In this document: in pieces, positions 9,312 to 17,730 of the stretch
Numbering within the stretch: the first letter of the stretch is position 1
Layout: each line of letters begins with the position of its first letter
NCBI GenBank assembly: GCA_964411985.1
Contig: CAYPNF010000013.1
Span: forward strand, 1-64,000
Direction: 5' to 3'
DNA length: 64,000 nucleotides
From: CAYPNF01 sp964411985
Lineage (GTDB): Bacteria; Verrucomicrobiota; Verrucomicrobiia; Limisphaerales; J093
Position numbers and translations under genes: made by a program
The notes under the pieces: generated by a model
Told to the model about the DNA's origin: nothing
Database searches by the model: none
What the model saw: only the letters and a program-made list of their open reading frames with translations

Positions 9312-9876
9312 AGGATTCTTGCCTTTCATTGCGTTGGTATCGGGCTGGTGATTCTTCAAGGCCCGACCTTGGCGAATTCCGCGAAACTTGACAAGCCTGT
9401 CTCTGCTGGTTGCTGGGCACGCCGGTCTTCTTCATGGTTGAGAATCAATAGACCCATTCAAAGTCACGTCGTCGTGACAAGTGTCACGGGCGTTTTGGGA
9501 CAGCGAATCCCATCCAACCTGTTGGCATTCAGCGGTGCGACTCGAGAAAACAGCAAACGTCGCAAATGTCACAGGGATTTACAGATCGCCTGACCTGCGT
9601 GGCGTGCAAAGGCGGAAGGTCTGTGGCACCCCGTACCGCAGGTTGCCCAACCCGCCTCGTGGGCAAAGGTGGAAGGCCTGCCGACAGGGCTGTCTGCGGT
9701 ACCCAAAGGAAGTGGCCTCTCCCTTCCTCAATCTGCGCTCCATCCCAAACATCTGCGGACAAACCCCCCTCATTTCTCCCACTCCCATCCTCCACCAGCA
9801 CATTTTTTGGAATGGACGGAATAGACGGAACGGAAGGTAACCGGGTTTTTCGCCAGTGGTGGCAACCTCTCCGATC
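9312..9876. other. Repeat-filled intergenic region with regulatory-looking palindromes
   Basis: No gene is supported here. Features seen: (i) a perfect inverted repeat GTGACAAGTGTCAC at 9474-9487 (arms GTGACA/TGTCAC), directly preceded by GTCACG...CGTGAC (9463-9478); (ii) a palindrome-rich block at about 9598-9715 related to the one at 2.6-2.7 kb; (iii) a 9-bp minisatellite at 9811-9837 (AATGGACGG, AATAGACGG, AACGGAAGG). The divergent genes on each side must have their promoters in this interval, so the palindrome may be an operator. Confidence 0.55.
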
Positions 9877-11445
9877 ATGATTCTACATTCATACTCAATC
9901 GAAGATTCCAAAACCACCATGGAACAACCAGAGCTGGCCAGCAGCCAGGATCACCAGGGCCAGGAGGCTCTTGGCGTCCTGCCCAGTATCGAACTTTCGG
10001 AGCCAGATCCTTTGCAGGTGGAGCGTTTCCCCACGGAGTACCTGCCCAGCGCCATTGCCAGCATGGCATCCGAAGTGTCCCGCGTGCACCAGGTACCCGC
10101 GAGCATGACCGGACCGGTGGTCCTCGCCGCGGTGTCCGCCAGCCTGGGCCGCAGCCTCCAAGTCGCCAGCGGCCCCAACCGCACCACCATGGGAAATGTC
10201 TATATCCTGGTCAGCGCCGAAAGCGGTGTAGGCAAATCCGCCGTGTGCAGTTCGCTTATGGAGCCCCTCTACCAATGCGAAAGCGAGGTCCGCCAACATT
10301 GGGAAAAGGAGATCCGACCCAAAGCCGAGATCGAACTCGATCTGCTGGAGACCGAGATGTCTGAGTTGAGGAAAACCAGACCCGGCGCTCGTCCCAATGA
10401 TGCGACAGGAAGACACGACATCATGGGGATTCTCCACCAAAAGCGGATCCGTGTGGATGAACTCAAGAAACAGTTGGTCTGCCCCAGACTGGTGGTCGAG
10501 AACGTCACCTCCGAAGCCCTCAGCACCCTCTTGGCTAATGCCGACGAAACCATCTTCAGCTGCAGCGCCGACGCTTCGGACGTCTTCAGTGTTTTGCGTG
10601 GTGGATATAAGAAAGATGGTTCCGATGAGAACATCTACCTCAAAGGCTGGAGTGGGGACCACATCAACGTGGACCGGGTCAACCGCGATCCAGTGAGCTT
10701 GGCGCACCCTTGCATCTCCGCGCTCTGGATGACCCAGCCCCGGCGTGTCAACGAGCTGTTTGATCAGGAATCGTTTGTGGATGGTGGTTTGCTTCCCCGG
10801 TTCATGGTGTGCCACAGCCAAGCCAAACCTATGCCCATCGGGAACGGGGAGATACCGCCCGTGGATGCCCAAGTCAGGGAAAGGTACCACGAATTACTGG
10901 GAGACTTGATCAATGAATACCGGTTTAGCCAGGGAGAGCCCAAGGTGATTCCAGTGGAGCCGACGGCCAAAAGGGTCATGGTGACGTTCTACAACGTCAT
11001 TGTGGAAAGGCGTACCGCGGGTGACCTGCAAGATATGGGGGTGTTTGCCGCCCGGTGGGCGGAATGGGCCTGGCGTATGGCGGTCATCCTCCATGCCGCT
11101 CAATGGGGAAATGGAGCCCATCAAAACCCGCTCACCACGCAGACGGCGGCGAATGCGATTGGCCTGACCGAGTGGTTCATTGGCCAGCAACTTCATCTCC
11201 TGGAGGGGATTCGCAAACAGGAAACCAACCAGCAGCTCCATGATATTTGTGAGTTGCTCCAGAAGCACCCCGAAGGCATCACCTCCCGTGCGCTCCAAAG
11301 GAGCCGAATCTGTGCAAACGCCACGGAGGCGCAGGAGACTCTGGACCGGTTGGTTGCGGAGAGATGCCTGGTGAAGACTCTTCGAGCGACCCGCGGCGCG
11401 CGAAAAGGCCAAATTGTCGTGTACCTGGCGGGTCCGGAGTTGTAA
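9877..11445 (+). CDS. DUF3987-family P-loop protein (YfjI/primase-helicase-like)
   Basis: The protein has about 522 residues. After an acidic, Gln/Pro-rich N-terminus it carries AESGVGKSA near residue 115, a Walker A P-loop, preceded by NVYILVS. This matches the DUF3987 family often found in phages, plasmids and integrated elements as a stand-alone helicase or primase-associated ATPase. The segment SNATEAQETLDRLVAERCL-like region near residues 470-505 resembles a winged helix that could bind DNA. No primase, integrase or phage gene is adjacent. Flanking non-coding DNA on both sides carries GTGACA-N2-TGTCAC palindromes. ATG codons at 9877 and 9919 and a GTG at 9856 are all possible starts with no strong ribosome-binding site, so the N-terminus is uncertain. 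Role in the host is unknown. Confidence 0.75.
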   Translation: MILHSYSIEDSKTTMEQPELASSQDHQGQEALGVLPSIELSEPDPLQVERFPTEYLPSAIASMASEVSRVHQVPASMTGPVVLAAVSASLGRSLQVASGPNRTTMGNVYILVSAESGVGKSAVCSSLMEPLYQCESEVRQHWEKEIRPKAEIELDLLETEMSELRKTRPGARPNDATGRHDIMGILHQKRIRVDELKKQLVCPRLVVENVTSEALSTLLANADETIFSCSADASDVFSVLRGGYKKDGSDENIYLKGWSGDHINVDRVNRDPVSLAHPCISALWMTQPRRVNELFDQESFVDGGLLPRFMVCHSQAKPMPIGNGEIPPVDAQVRERYHELLGDLINEYRFSQGEPKVIPVEPTAKRVMVTFYNVIVERRTAGDLQDMGVFAARWAEWAWRMAVILHAAQWGNGAHQNPLTTQTAANAIGLTEWFIGQQLHLLEGIRKQETNQQLHDICELLQKHPEGITSRALQRSRICANATEAQETLDRLVAERCLVKTLRATRGARKGQIVVYLAGPEL

Positions 11446-11695
11446 GCGCCTTCTTCCGGCTGGGAAAGGTCAACCCCCATGACACTTGTGACGTTTGGTG
11501 TTCCTGAGAGGCTCACCCTTGAGCATCAGCGGGTTTCGAGGAATTGAGTGTCACACAACGCGCGTGACACCTGTCACGACGGTGTGACACTGGTTTTTGG
11601 TGGCCGTTCGATAGCCCATCGACCGGCTGGAGGAAAGACCACCGAATTGAACCCATCGCTGTGCCCGTGGAGCGTTCTGAGTCATAAAGCCCTGC
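11446..11695. promoter_or_regulatory. Palindrome cluster downstream of the DUF3987 gene
   Basis: Within 45 bp lie GTGTCAC (11548-11554), the perfect palindrome GTGACACCTGTCAC (11564-11577) and GTGTGACAC (11582-11590). An imperfect copy, ATGACACTTGTGAC, lies near 11479. The same GTGACA/TGTCAC arms occur upstream of the gene at 9474-9487. They look like repeated binding sites for a dimeric protein or the ends of a small element. No gene is visible in this interval. Confidence 0.45.
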
Positions 11696-11923
11696 TTACT
11701 CGGAACCCTTCGGTGTTTCTTTCGGACGAGTCAACGGGCCGGTACGGTAGGGCGGTGGTTCTTCGCGGAGCGCGGAGGCAGCCGGGCCGGGCCCTCCGCG
11801 GATGGCCAGTTCGCGTTCGCGCAGGGCGTCGAGCATCTGCAGTTTCTCCGCGATCGGTCGTGCGGCGAGGCGGCGGCGCAGGGCGCGTTTGCTTGCCAGG
11901 ATTCTTTGTGGATCAAAGTTCAT
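11696..11923 (-). CDS. Small Arg-rich helical protein, antitoxin-like
   Basis: The 75-residue product begins MNFDPQRILASKRALRRRLA and continues with an amphipathic helical stretch (EKLQMLDALRERELAIRG), then a disordered Pro-rich tail. The ATG at 11923 overlaps the stop codon of an upstream mini-ORF as ATGA (11920-11923), a classic sign of translational coupling. Short helical proteins with an ...EKL.xLDALRER pattern are, to my knowledge, recurrent in PVC genomes beside nucleotidyltransferase or toxin genes. No such partner is intact here. Function is inferred only weakly; it may be an orphaned antitoxin. Confidence 0.5.
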   Translation of the reverse strand: MNFDPQRILASKRALRRRLAARPIAEKLQMLDALRERELAIRGGPGPAASALREEPPPYRTGPLTRPKETPKGSE

Positions 11924-11997
11924 GGCGCTTCGTCCAGGAATTGCTCTTGAAACTTCCGCCATGCGGCGGTGAGGCCGTGTCGATGAGGGCGTTCCAT
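11920..11997 (-). CDS. Mini-ORF translationally coupled to the antitoxin-like gene
   Basis: A 25-residue reading frame (start MERPHRHGLTAAWRK, end DEAP) stops at TGA overlapping the ATG of the next gene. The frame stays open upstream to about 12108, but that extension is Cys/Pro-rich and unconvincing. It could be a leader peptide or, more likely, the C-terminal remnant of a longer protein whose 5' part has been lost; the sequence upstream shows no continuation. The interval 11998-12233 holds only a GGCAGGCTG...CAGCCCTGCC hairpin at about 12150-12170. Confidence 0.3.
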   Translation of the reverse strand: MERPHRHGLTAAWRKFQEQFLDEAP

Positions 11998-12233
11998 GGG
12001 GTGCAGATTACGCACGGCGGCGCACCCAATCCACAAAAAAGTCTCCTCACTATCTGGGGGGCAAGGCTGCCTGCAGCACGGGGGGGCGGCTGACCTTCCC
12101 ACGCTCATAGGATTTCTCGAAGGCGCGGACGATCACTGCGGGAGGAAAACGGCAGGCTGGGACAGCCCTGCCCGACCGTGCGGTTGGTTTTTCCGGGCTT
12201 GGCTTGGGATGGCGAGACGTTTAGCTTGGGGCG

Positions 12234-14336
12234 ATGCAAGCTACCCTCCTCCGTTTGGCGTTGTTGAGTCGTGCGGTGTGCTTCCTGGCGACGGCTCTTG
12301 TCGCGGGTTGTGGTCTGGAAGCTGCCACGTTCCATGTGGCAACCAACGGGAACGACGGGTGGTCCGGCAAGCTCGCCGTTCCGAATGCGAAGCGTACCGA
12401 CGGGCCGTTCGCGAGCCTGGGCGGGGCTCAGTCGGCCATCCGCGGGCTCAAGCAAGGCCAAAAGATGCCCCAGGGCGGCATGGAGGTATGGGTTCACGAA
12501 GGGGCCTACAGCCTCCAACAAACGCTCGAGTTCACCCAGCAGGATTCAGGAACTGCGGAGGCCCCCATCGTCTACAGGGCGGCGAAGGGCAAGCAAGTAC
12601 GTCTGATCGGAGGGAAACTCATTCCCCAATTCCAGCCGGTCACCGACCCGACGGTCTTGGGGCGATTGGACGCCACCGCACGAGGAAAGGTGGTACAGGC
12701 GGATCTCGGAGGGCTGGGCCTGACCGGTTTTGGGACCGCAGCAGGGGGAGGACTGGAACTCTTCTTCCAGGATCAACCGATGCCGATCTCCCGCTGGCCT
12801 AATGAAGGCTTCGTCCGCATTGTAGAGATTCTCGGCAAAACACCGGTCGATGTCCGCGGGACGAAAGGCTGTGTCGAAGGCCTCTTCACCTACGAAGGCG
12901 ATCGCCCCTCGCGTTGGACCCAGGAGAAGGACGCATGGGTTCATGGCTATTGGTTTTGGGACTGGTCCGATCAACGTCAGAAGGTCAAATCCATCGACCC
13001 CGCGCAGCACCGCCTGGAAATCGAGCCTCCCTTCCATAATTATGGGTATCGGAAGGGGCAATGGTTCTATGCCTATAATCTCCTTTCCGAAATTGACCGT
13101 CCCGGCGAGTGGTACCTGGATCGGGAAAAGGGAGTCCTCTACTTCTGGCCGCCAGGCCCCGTGGAAGGCGCCACCACCATCGTGTCGGTGCTCCCCACCT
13201 TGCTGAGAGCCAAGGACGTTTCTCATTTCACCCTTCAGGGATTCACTTTTGAGGCCAGTAGAGATACCGCCATCGTCATGACAGGGGGCCAACGGAATTG
13301 CATCCGGTCCTGCACGATTCGCAACGTCGGCGACTCCGCGCTCAGCATCGCCGGCGGATCAGACCACCGCGTGGTCGGCTGCGATGTCTACCAATGCGGC
13401 GCCGGGGGGCTGTCCCTGTCGGGAGGGGATCGAACCACCCTCACACCCGCCGGACATCTCGCCGAGAACAATCACATCCACCACTACGGACGCTGGCGGC
13501 CAATGTACTCCGCTGGAATCAGCCTTTCAGGAGTCGGCAACCGTGCCCGGCATAATCTGATTGAGAACGCGCCCCATCAGGCGATTTCTTTCGGCGGCAA
13601 CGATCACCTGATTGAATTCAACGAAATCCACAGCGTCTGCCACGAATCCAACGACGCGGGGGCCATCTATTCCGGACGCGACTGGACGATGCGAGGCACG
13701 GTGATCCGCTACAATTACCTGCACGACATCACCGGCTTTGAAGGGAAAGGATGCGTGGGTGTCTATTTGGACGACATGTATTGCGGAACGGAAATCAGCG
13801 GCAACGTGTTCCACCGGGTCACGAGTGCTGCGTTCGTTGGGGGTGGGCGCGATTGTGTGATTGAGAACAATGTATTTGTGGACTGCGATCCCGCTGTGCA
13901 CATCGATGCGAGGGCGATGGGCTGGGCCAAGTACCATGCGGATGATTGGGTCAAGGAGGGGCAGGAACGCAAAACCCTTTCGGGAATTGCTTACGGCCAG
14001 CCACCCTATAGCACCCGCTACCCGGCCCTTCCGAAGATCCTGGACCAGGATCCGTGGGCTCCCAGGGGCAACGTCGTATCGCGGAACATCTCGGTCGGCG
14101 GCCGGTGGGATGACATCGAAAGCAAGGCCCGTCCCCTCATCCGATTCCAGGATAACCTCGTGAATGCCCAGGCCGATCTCCTTGACCCTTCGCGCAAGAA
14201 CCCCCAGCTTGGCCCGGAATCGCCCGCGAGCAAGGTTGGATTCCAAAGAATCCCGGTCGAGAGCATCGGGCTTTACGACGGCGACCGCGCTTCGTGGCCG
14301 GTGAAGCACACCGTGCTGCCATCCGGGAAGCGGTGA
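12234..14336 (+). CDS. Secreted right-handed parallel beta-helix protein (polysaccharide-active)
   Basis: The 700-residue protein has an N-terminal export signal. VAGC at residues 23-26 fits a lipobox, so it may be a lipoprotein, although cleavage at LEA-ATF by signal peptidase I is also possible. The mature protein opens with FHVATNGNDGWSGKL, the usual start of PVC and Bacteroidetes pectate-lyase-like proteins, followed by GPFASLGGAQSAIR. Residues about 330-600 contain parallel beta-helix (PbH1) rungs rich in Asn-His, such as ENNHIHHYG, HNLIENAPH, RYNYLHDITG and IENNVFVDC. The fold points to polysaccharide lyase or glycoside hydrolase activity outside the cell; the substrate cannot be read from sequence. 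The M48 peptidase gene begins 24 bp downstream, suggesting co-transcription. Confidence 0.85.
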   Translation: MQATLLRLALLSRAVCFLATALVAGCGLEAATFHVATNGNDGWSGKLAVPNAKRTDGPFASLGGAQSAIRGLKQGQKMPQGGMEVWVHEGAYSLQQTLEFTQQDSGTAEAPIVYRAAKGKQVRLIGGKLIPQFQPVTDPTVLGRLDATARGKVVQADLGGLGLTGFGTAAGGGLELFFQDQPMPISRWPNEGFVRIVEILGKTPVDVRGTKGCVEGLFTYEGDRPSRWTQEKDAWVHGYWFWDWSDQRQKVKSIDPAQHRLEIEPPFHNYGYRKGQWFYAYNLLSEIDRPGEWYLDREKGVLYFWPPGPVEGATTIVSVLPTLLRAKDVSHFTLQGFTFEASRDTAIVMTGGQRNCIRSCTIRNVGDSALSIAGGSDHRVVGCDVYQCGAGGLSLSGGDRTTLTPAGHLAENNHIHHYGRWRPMYSAGISLSGVGNRARHNLIENAPHQAISFGGNDHLIEFNEIHSVCHESNDAGAIYSGRDWTMRGTVIRYNYLHDITGFEGKGCVGVYLDDMYCGTEISGNVFHRVTSAAFVGGGRDCVIENNVFVDCDPAVHIDARAMGWAKYHADDWVKEGQERKTLSGIAYGQPPYSTRYPALPKILDQDPWAPRGNVVSRNISVGGRWDDIESKARPLIRFQDNLVNAQADLLDPSRKNPQLGPESPASKVGFQRIPVESIGLYDGDRASWPVKHTVLPSGKR

Positions 14337-14359
14337 GGCCGACTTTCGCTGACGTTCCT

Positions 14360-15124
14360 ATGAGCAACTACTACGAAAACCTCGGACGGAACCTGGGCCG
14401 CGCCGCCATACCCGTCTTGCGGAAGGCCAAACTGAGCTGGCAAAGCCTGGCAGGGTCGGAGGAAGACCGTATCCGGGCCGACAAGCAACTCGGTCCTGCT
14501 TTGGCTCAGGAAGTTCGCAACCAGTTGGGGCTGGTAGAAGATCCCCAAGACATCGCTCTGATCCAGCGGATTTGCGACCAACTGCGTGCCTGCGTGAAGA
14601 ACAAACTCTTCTCGTTCCAGGTTGAGCTGGTGGGTCCCCCGGAACCGATGGCCCTCTCCTTGCCTGGAGGCTTCCTTTTCATCAGCCGCTCCATGCTGGA
14701 CCTGTGCCAACGCTATGAAGATGAAGTTGCGTTTGTGCTTGGCCACGAAATGGCGCACGTCCTCCGCGGGCATGCCTCAGACCGGCTCTGGCAGGAATCC
14801 GCGCTTCAGCTGGCGGCGAAGGTGGTGGGGCGTGGCAACCCCCTCCAGGCCTGGGTCGGCAACACTGGCCTCCAGATGCTCGCCAGCGGCCACTCTCAGG
14901 ATTGTGAACTGGAGGCGGACGAATTCGGATCCCAGCTCGCTGAGGCTGCGGGACATCACCCACTGGCGGGGCTGCGGTTGCTGGATCGTCTTGCCTCCTC
15001 CCAGGCTCCCCAATCGACCCTTGGCTCCTATCTGAGTTCCCATCCTCCCCACGCCCAGCGAATGGCTCACCTCCGGCAGGTTTGGAGCCGGTACCAGCGC
15101 GCCAAGCCGGCCCCGACCCAGTAG
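14360..15124 (+). CDS. M48-family zinc metallopeptidase
   Basis: The 254-residue protein has the zinc motif HEMAH at residues 129-133 (HExxH) and the downstream ligand region ELEADEFG near 181-188, as in M48B/M48C peptidases (HtpX, Oma1, YcaL, BepA relatives). SLPGGFLFISRSML precedes the motif as expected. There is no clear signal peptide or membrane anchor from the ATG at 14360; earlier in-frame starts would overlap the previous gene. It lies between a secreted beta-helix protein and a secreted propeller on the same strand. Likely role: protein quality control or processing at the envelope, though the absence of a leader leaves location open. Confidence 0.85.
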   Translation: MSNYYENLGRNLGRAAIPVLRKAKLSWQSLAGSEEDRIRADKQLGPALAQEVRNQLGLVEDPQDIALIQRICDQLRACVKNKLFSFQVELVGPPEPMALSLPGGFLFISRSMLDLCQRYEDEVAFVLGHEMAHVLRGHASDRLWQESALQLAAKVVGRGNPLQAWVGNTGLQMLASGHSQDCELEADEFGSQLAEAAGHHPLAGLRLLDRLASSQAPQSTLGSYLSSHPPHAQRMAHLRQVWSRYQRAKPAPTQ

Positions 15125-15163
15125 CGTCCACCCAACCTTGAACCCCTGCTCTCACCCCACCCC

Positions 15164-16702
15164 ATGAAGCTCCTCCCACTCCCCCACGCGAAGAAAACCT
15201 GCTTCGCCATTCTCGTTTCGCTCATGATCCATCCTCTCTGCGCCCAAAGCGGCAAGCTCGGTCTGTTCGAGGAACACGGTGACGTGGGAAGCCCCTCCCA
15301 GCCAGGCTCGGCCAGCTACGATTCGTCCAGCCAAACCTATTCACTGAAATCGGCTGGCACCAACATGTGGTACGCCCGAGACGAATTTCACTTCGTCTGG
15401 AAGCAGATGAAGGGGGATTTCCTCCTGCGTGCCCGGGTCAGCTTCCCGGGAAAAGGAACGGACCCCCACCGCAAAATGGGCCTGCTGCTGCGCACCAGCC
15501 TCGATCCAGACTCGGCCTACGCCGATACGGCAGTGCACGGCGATGGCTTGACGTCGCTCCAGTTTCGTCGAACGAAAGGGGCCAATACCGAGGAGGTTCG
15601 CTGCCCGGTTCAAGGTGTAGACGTCGTGCAATTAGAGCGAAAGGGTGCGGTCTGCATGTTCTCCGCGGCCAAGTTCGGAGAGCCGCTCCAGTCCTGCCAG
15701 GTCACCAACCTGGTCCTCGGGGATTCGGTCTACGCCGGTCTGTTCCTCTGTTCCCACAACGCTCAAGCCATGGAGACCGGGGTCTTTCAGGACGTGCGGA
15801 TCGTCCGGCCCGCCCAGGACAACTTTGTCCCCTACAAAGACTACCTCGGCAGCCACCTGGAGATCTTGGACATCCAGACCGGCCGCACGGAGCTCCTGCT
15901 AAGTTCCGCCCAGCCCTTTGAAGCCCCCAACTGGACTGTCGATGGCCAATCCCTGATCTACAACGGCAGTGGGAAGGGCGAAAACAGCGGTCGACTGTTC
16001 CGGTTCGATCTCGCCAAGAAGGAAAGCACCCCGATCGACACTGGGTTCGCCAACCGCAACAACAACGACCACGTGATTTCGTTCGACGGGAAGAGCCTGG
16101 GCATCAGCCACCACAGCAAGGAGGACGGCGGCCAGTCCGTCATCTACACCCTCCCGATCGGGGGAGGAACCCCGACCCGGGTCACCAAGCTGGCCCCCTC
16201 GTATCTCCACGGTTGGTCGCCGGATGGGAAGTACTTGGTCTACACGGGCGGACGCAACAACCGCTACAACATCTACAAGATCCCTGCTCAGGGTGGCGAG
16301 GAGGTCCGCCTGACCGATGCCGACGCGCTGGACGATGGACCGGAGTACAGTCCCGATGGCAAGTTCATCTATTTCAACTCTTCGCGCAGCGGAACGATGC
16401 AGCTCTGGCGGATGAAGCCCGACGGCACTGGCCAGGAGCAGCTCACGAATGACCGGTACAACAACTGGTTTCCTCATGTCTCGCCGGATGGCAAATGGAT
16501 CGCATTCCTATCCTACGCACCGGAAGTGGCTCCCAAGGATCATCCCTACTACAAACACGTTTACCTCCGCCTCCGAGCCGTGGACGGTGGCGAACCGAAG
16601 GTCCTCGGCTACGTCTATGGCGGCCAAGGCACCATCAACGTTCCCTCCTGGTCTCCCGACAGCCGGAAAATCGCGTTTGTGAGCAATAGCGCGATGGATT
16701 GA
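15164..16702 (+). CDS. Secreted TolB-like beta-propeller protein with N-terminal jelly-roll domain
   Basis: The 512-residue protein has a signal peptide ending CAQ-SGK at about residue 28. Residues about 30-220 resemble a concanavalin-like or DUF1349-type beta-sandwich (KMGLLLRTSLDPDSAYAD; FVPYKDYLGSHLEILD at its end). Residues about 225-510 carry repeated WD40-like PD40 blades with the hallmark SPDGK motif: WSPDGKYLVYT, YSPDGKFIYFNSS, VSPDGKWIAFLS, WSPDSRKIAFVS. Such proteins are often annotated as TolB-family or biopolymer-transport proteins; here a periplasmic or secreted binding role is more likely. It follows the M48 gene by 39 bp. Confidence 0.82.
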   Translation: MKLLPLPHAKKTCFAILVSLMIHPLCAQSGKLGLFEEHGDVGSPSQPGSASYDSSSQTYSLKSAGTNMWYARDEFHFVWKQMKGDFLLRARVSFPGKGTDPHRKMGLLLRTSLDPDSAYADTAVHGDGLTSLQFRRTKGANTEEVRCPVQGVDVVQLERKGAVCMFSAAKFGEPLQSCQVTNLVLGDSVYAGLFLCSHNAQAMETGVFQDVRIVRPAQDNFVPYKDYLGSHLEILDIQTGRTELLLSSAQPFEAPNWTVDGQSLIYNGSGKGENSGRLFRFDLAKKESTPIDTGFANRNNNDHVISFDGKSLGISHHSKEDGGQSVIYTLPIGGGTPTRVTKLAPSYLHGWSPDGKYLVYTGGRNNRYNIYKIPAQGGEEVRLTDADALDDGPEYSPDGKFIYFNSSRSGTMQLWRMKPDGTGQEQLTNDRYNNWFPHVSPDGKWIAFLSYAPEVAPKDHPYYKHVYLRLRAVDGGEPKVLGYVYGGQGTINVPSWSPDSRKIAFVSNSAMD

Positions 16703-16761
16703 GAAGAAAGCCTTTGGATTCGCTTGAGCTTTTCTGCTGATCCGATCAAGATAGGGACAGT

Positions 16762-16819
16762 CACCCGGGCTGGCATGCCAGAGAATCCATGCCGACGGCG
16801 GATGGCCGAGGTCCGGGTG
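16762..16819 (+). promoter_or_regulatory. Candidate three-way-junction leader RNA upstream of the outer-membrane gene
   Basis: CACCCGG (16762-16768) pairs perfectly with CCGGGTG (16813-16819). Inside it are two further hairpins: CTGG-CATG-CCAG (16770-16781) and CCATGCC-GAC-GGC(GG)ATGG (16787-16805). Together they make a compact three-way junction ending 23 nt before the start codon at 16842. Placement in a short 5' leader suggests a cis-regulatory element, but I cannot match it to a known riboswitch class. Confidence 0.35.
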
Positions 16820-16841
16820 CCGAAAATACTAACAACCTGAT

Positions 16842-17720
16842 ATGACCAACCAACACCGCCTGACTCTGGCCTCAGTCTCAGTAGCGCTGACGGCCTTCAC
16901 TGGATCTGCCTGGGCCCAACACTACCCCCTCGGAGTTGAGGGCATCAAAGGGGCCTCGGTCCCGCCGCCCGGAGTCTATCTCCGCGACTACAACGTAGGC
17001 TATTTTGCCAGTACGTTCCAACCTAACACCCCCCCGGATTTCGATATTTCGGCCTATGTGAACGCCCCCAGGCTGATCTGGATGACCCCGACCGGCTTCC
17101 TGGGCGCCAATTACGGCATGAGCGCGCTGCTCCCCATCAGCTATACTCACGTCTCCGCCGGAGGCTACGACGGCGAGAGTTTCGGTATTGGCGATTTGAT
17201 GATCGAGCCGATCATCCTCGCCTGGCACTTGAAGCAATTTGATATTGGTGCGGGCTATGCACTCTGGACTCCGACCGGTGAGTTCGATGCGATGGAACCG
17301 GACTCCCCCGGATTGGGCTACTTCGGTAACATGATCACCTTGGGAGCCACCTGGTATCCAGACGCCGCGAAGACCTGGAGTGTCTCTCTGCTCAACCGGT
17401 ACGAGATCAATTTCGAGAATCCCGATACCGACATCACCACGGGCCAGAACTTCACGGTGGAATGGGGTATCGCCAAGACGCTCAATAAGACCATCGATGT
17501 GGGTGTCATCGGCTATTACCGCCAACAGGTGACGGATGACAGCGGCAACACTACGTACGATACGAGCCAGCATCAGCGGGTGGTTGGGGTGGGCCCCGAA
17601 GTAGCCGTGGCGTTCCCAGAACAGATGTTCTTCGTGTCATTGCGTTATGCCCGGGAGTTTGCGGCCGACCTGCGACCCGAGGGGAATAACTTCATTCTTA
17701 CTCTGACGAAGCGGTTCTAG
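16842..17720 (+). CDS. Outer-membrane beta-barrel protein, phenol-MetA-degradation (SphA-like) family
   Basis: The 292-residue protein has a signal peptide (cleavage at AWA-QHY, about residue 25). The rest is alternating hydrophobic and polar beta-strands with many aromatic residues, and it ends in TLTKRF, a C-terminal Phe as expected for BAM-assembled barrels. YPLGVEGIKGASVPPPGVYLRDYN at the start of the mature part and GGYDGESFGIGDLMIEPI are typical of the PF13557 family found in aromatic-degradation and other clusters. Probable function: passive uptake or transport across the outer membrane. No catabolic genes are nearby, so no substrate can be suggested. A candidate structured leader precedes it, and a 360-nt hairpin-rich region follows it. 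Confidence 0.8.
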   Translation: MTNQHRLTLASVSVALTAFTGSAWAQHYPLGVEGIKGASVPPPGVYLRDYNVGYFASTFQPNTPPDFDISAYVNAPRLIWMTPTGFLGANYGMSALLPISYTHVSAGGYDGESFGIGDLMIEPIILAWHLKQFDIGAGYALWTPTGEFDAMEPDSPGLGYFGNMITLGATWYPDAAKTWSVSLLNRYEINFENPDTDITTGQNFTVEWGIAKTLNKTIDVGVIGYYRQQVTDDSGNTTYDTSQHQRVVGVGPEVAVAFPEQMFFVSLRYAREFAADLRPEGNNFILTLTKRF

Positions 17721-17730
17721 AGCTGCGCGA

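Noticed and set aside
7950..9593. Long open frame (547 codons) on the plus strand
   Set aside because: It lies antisense to the Gfo/Idh/MocA gene and HEAT gene start. Its composition is the mirror of a high-GC gene and it has no recognisable motif.
13409..13425. CTGTCCCTGTCGGG as a member of the GGGACAG repeat family
   Set aside because: It lies inside the beta-helix coding sequence, lacks the flanking GCA/AATT, and is expected by chance in GC-rich DNA. The GGGACAGTCACC near 16754 was rejected for the same reasons.
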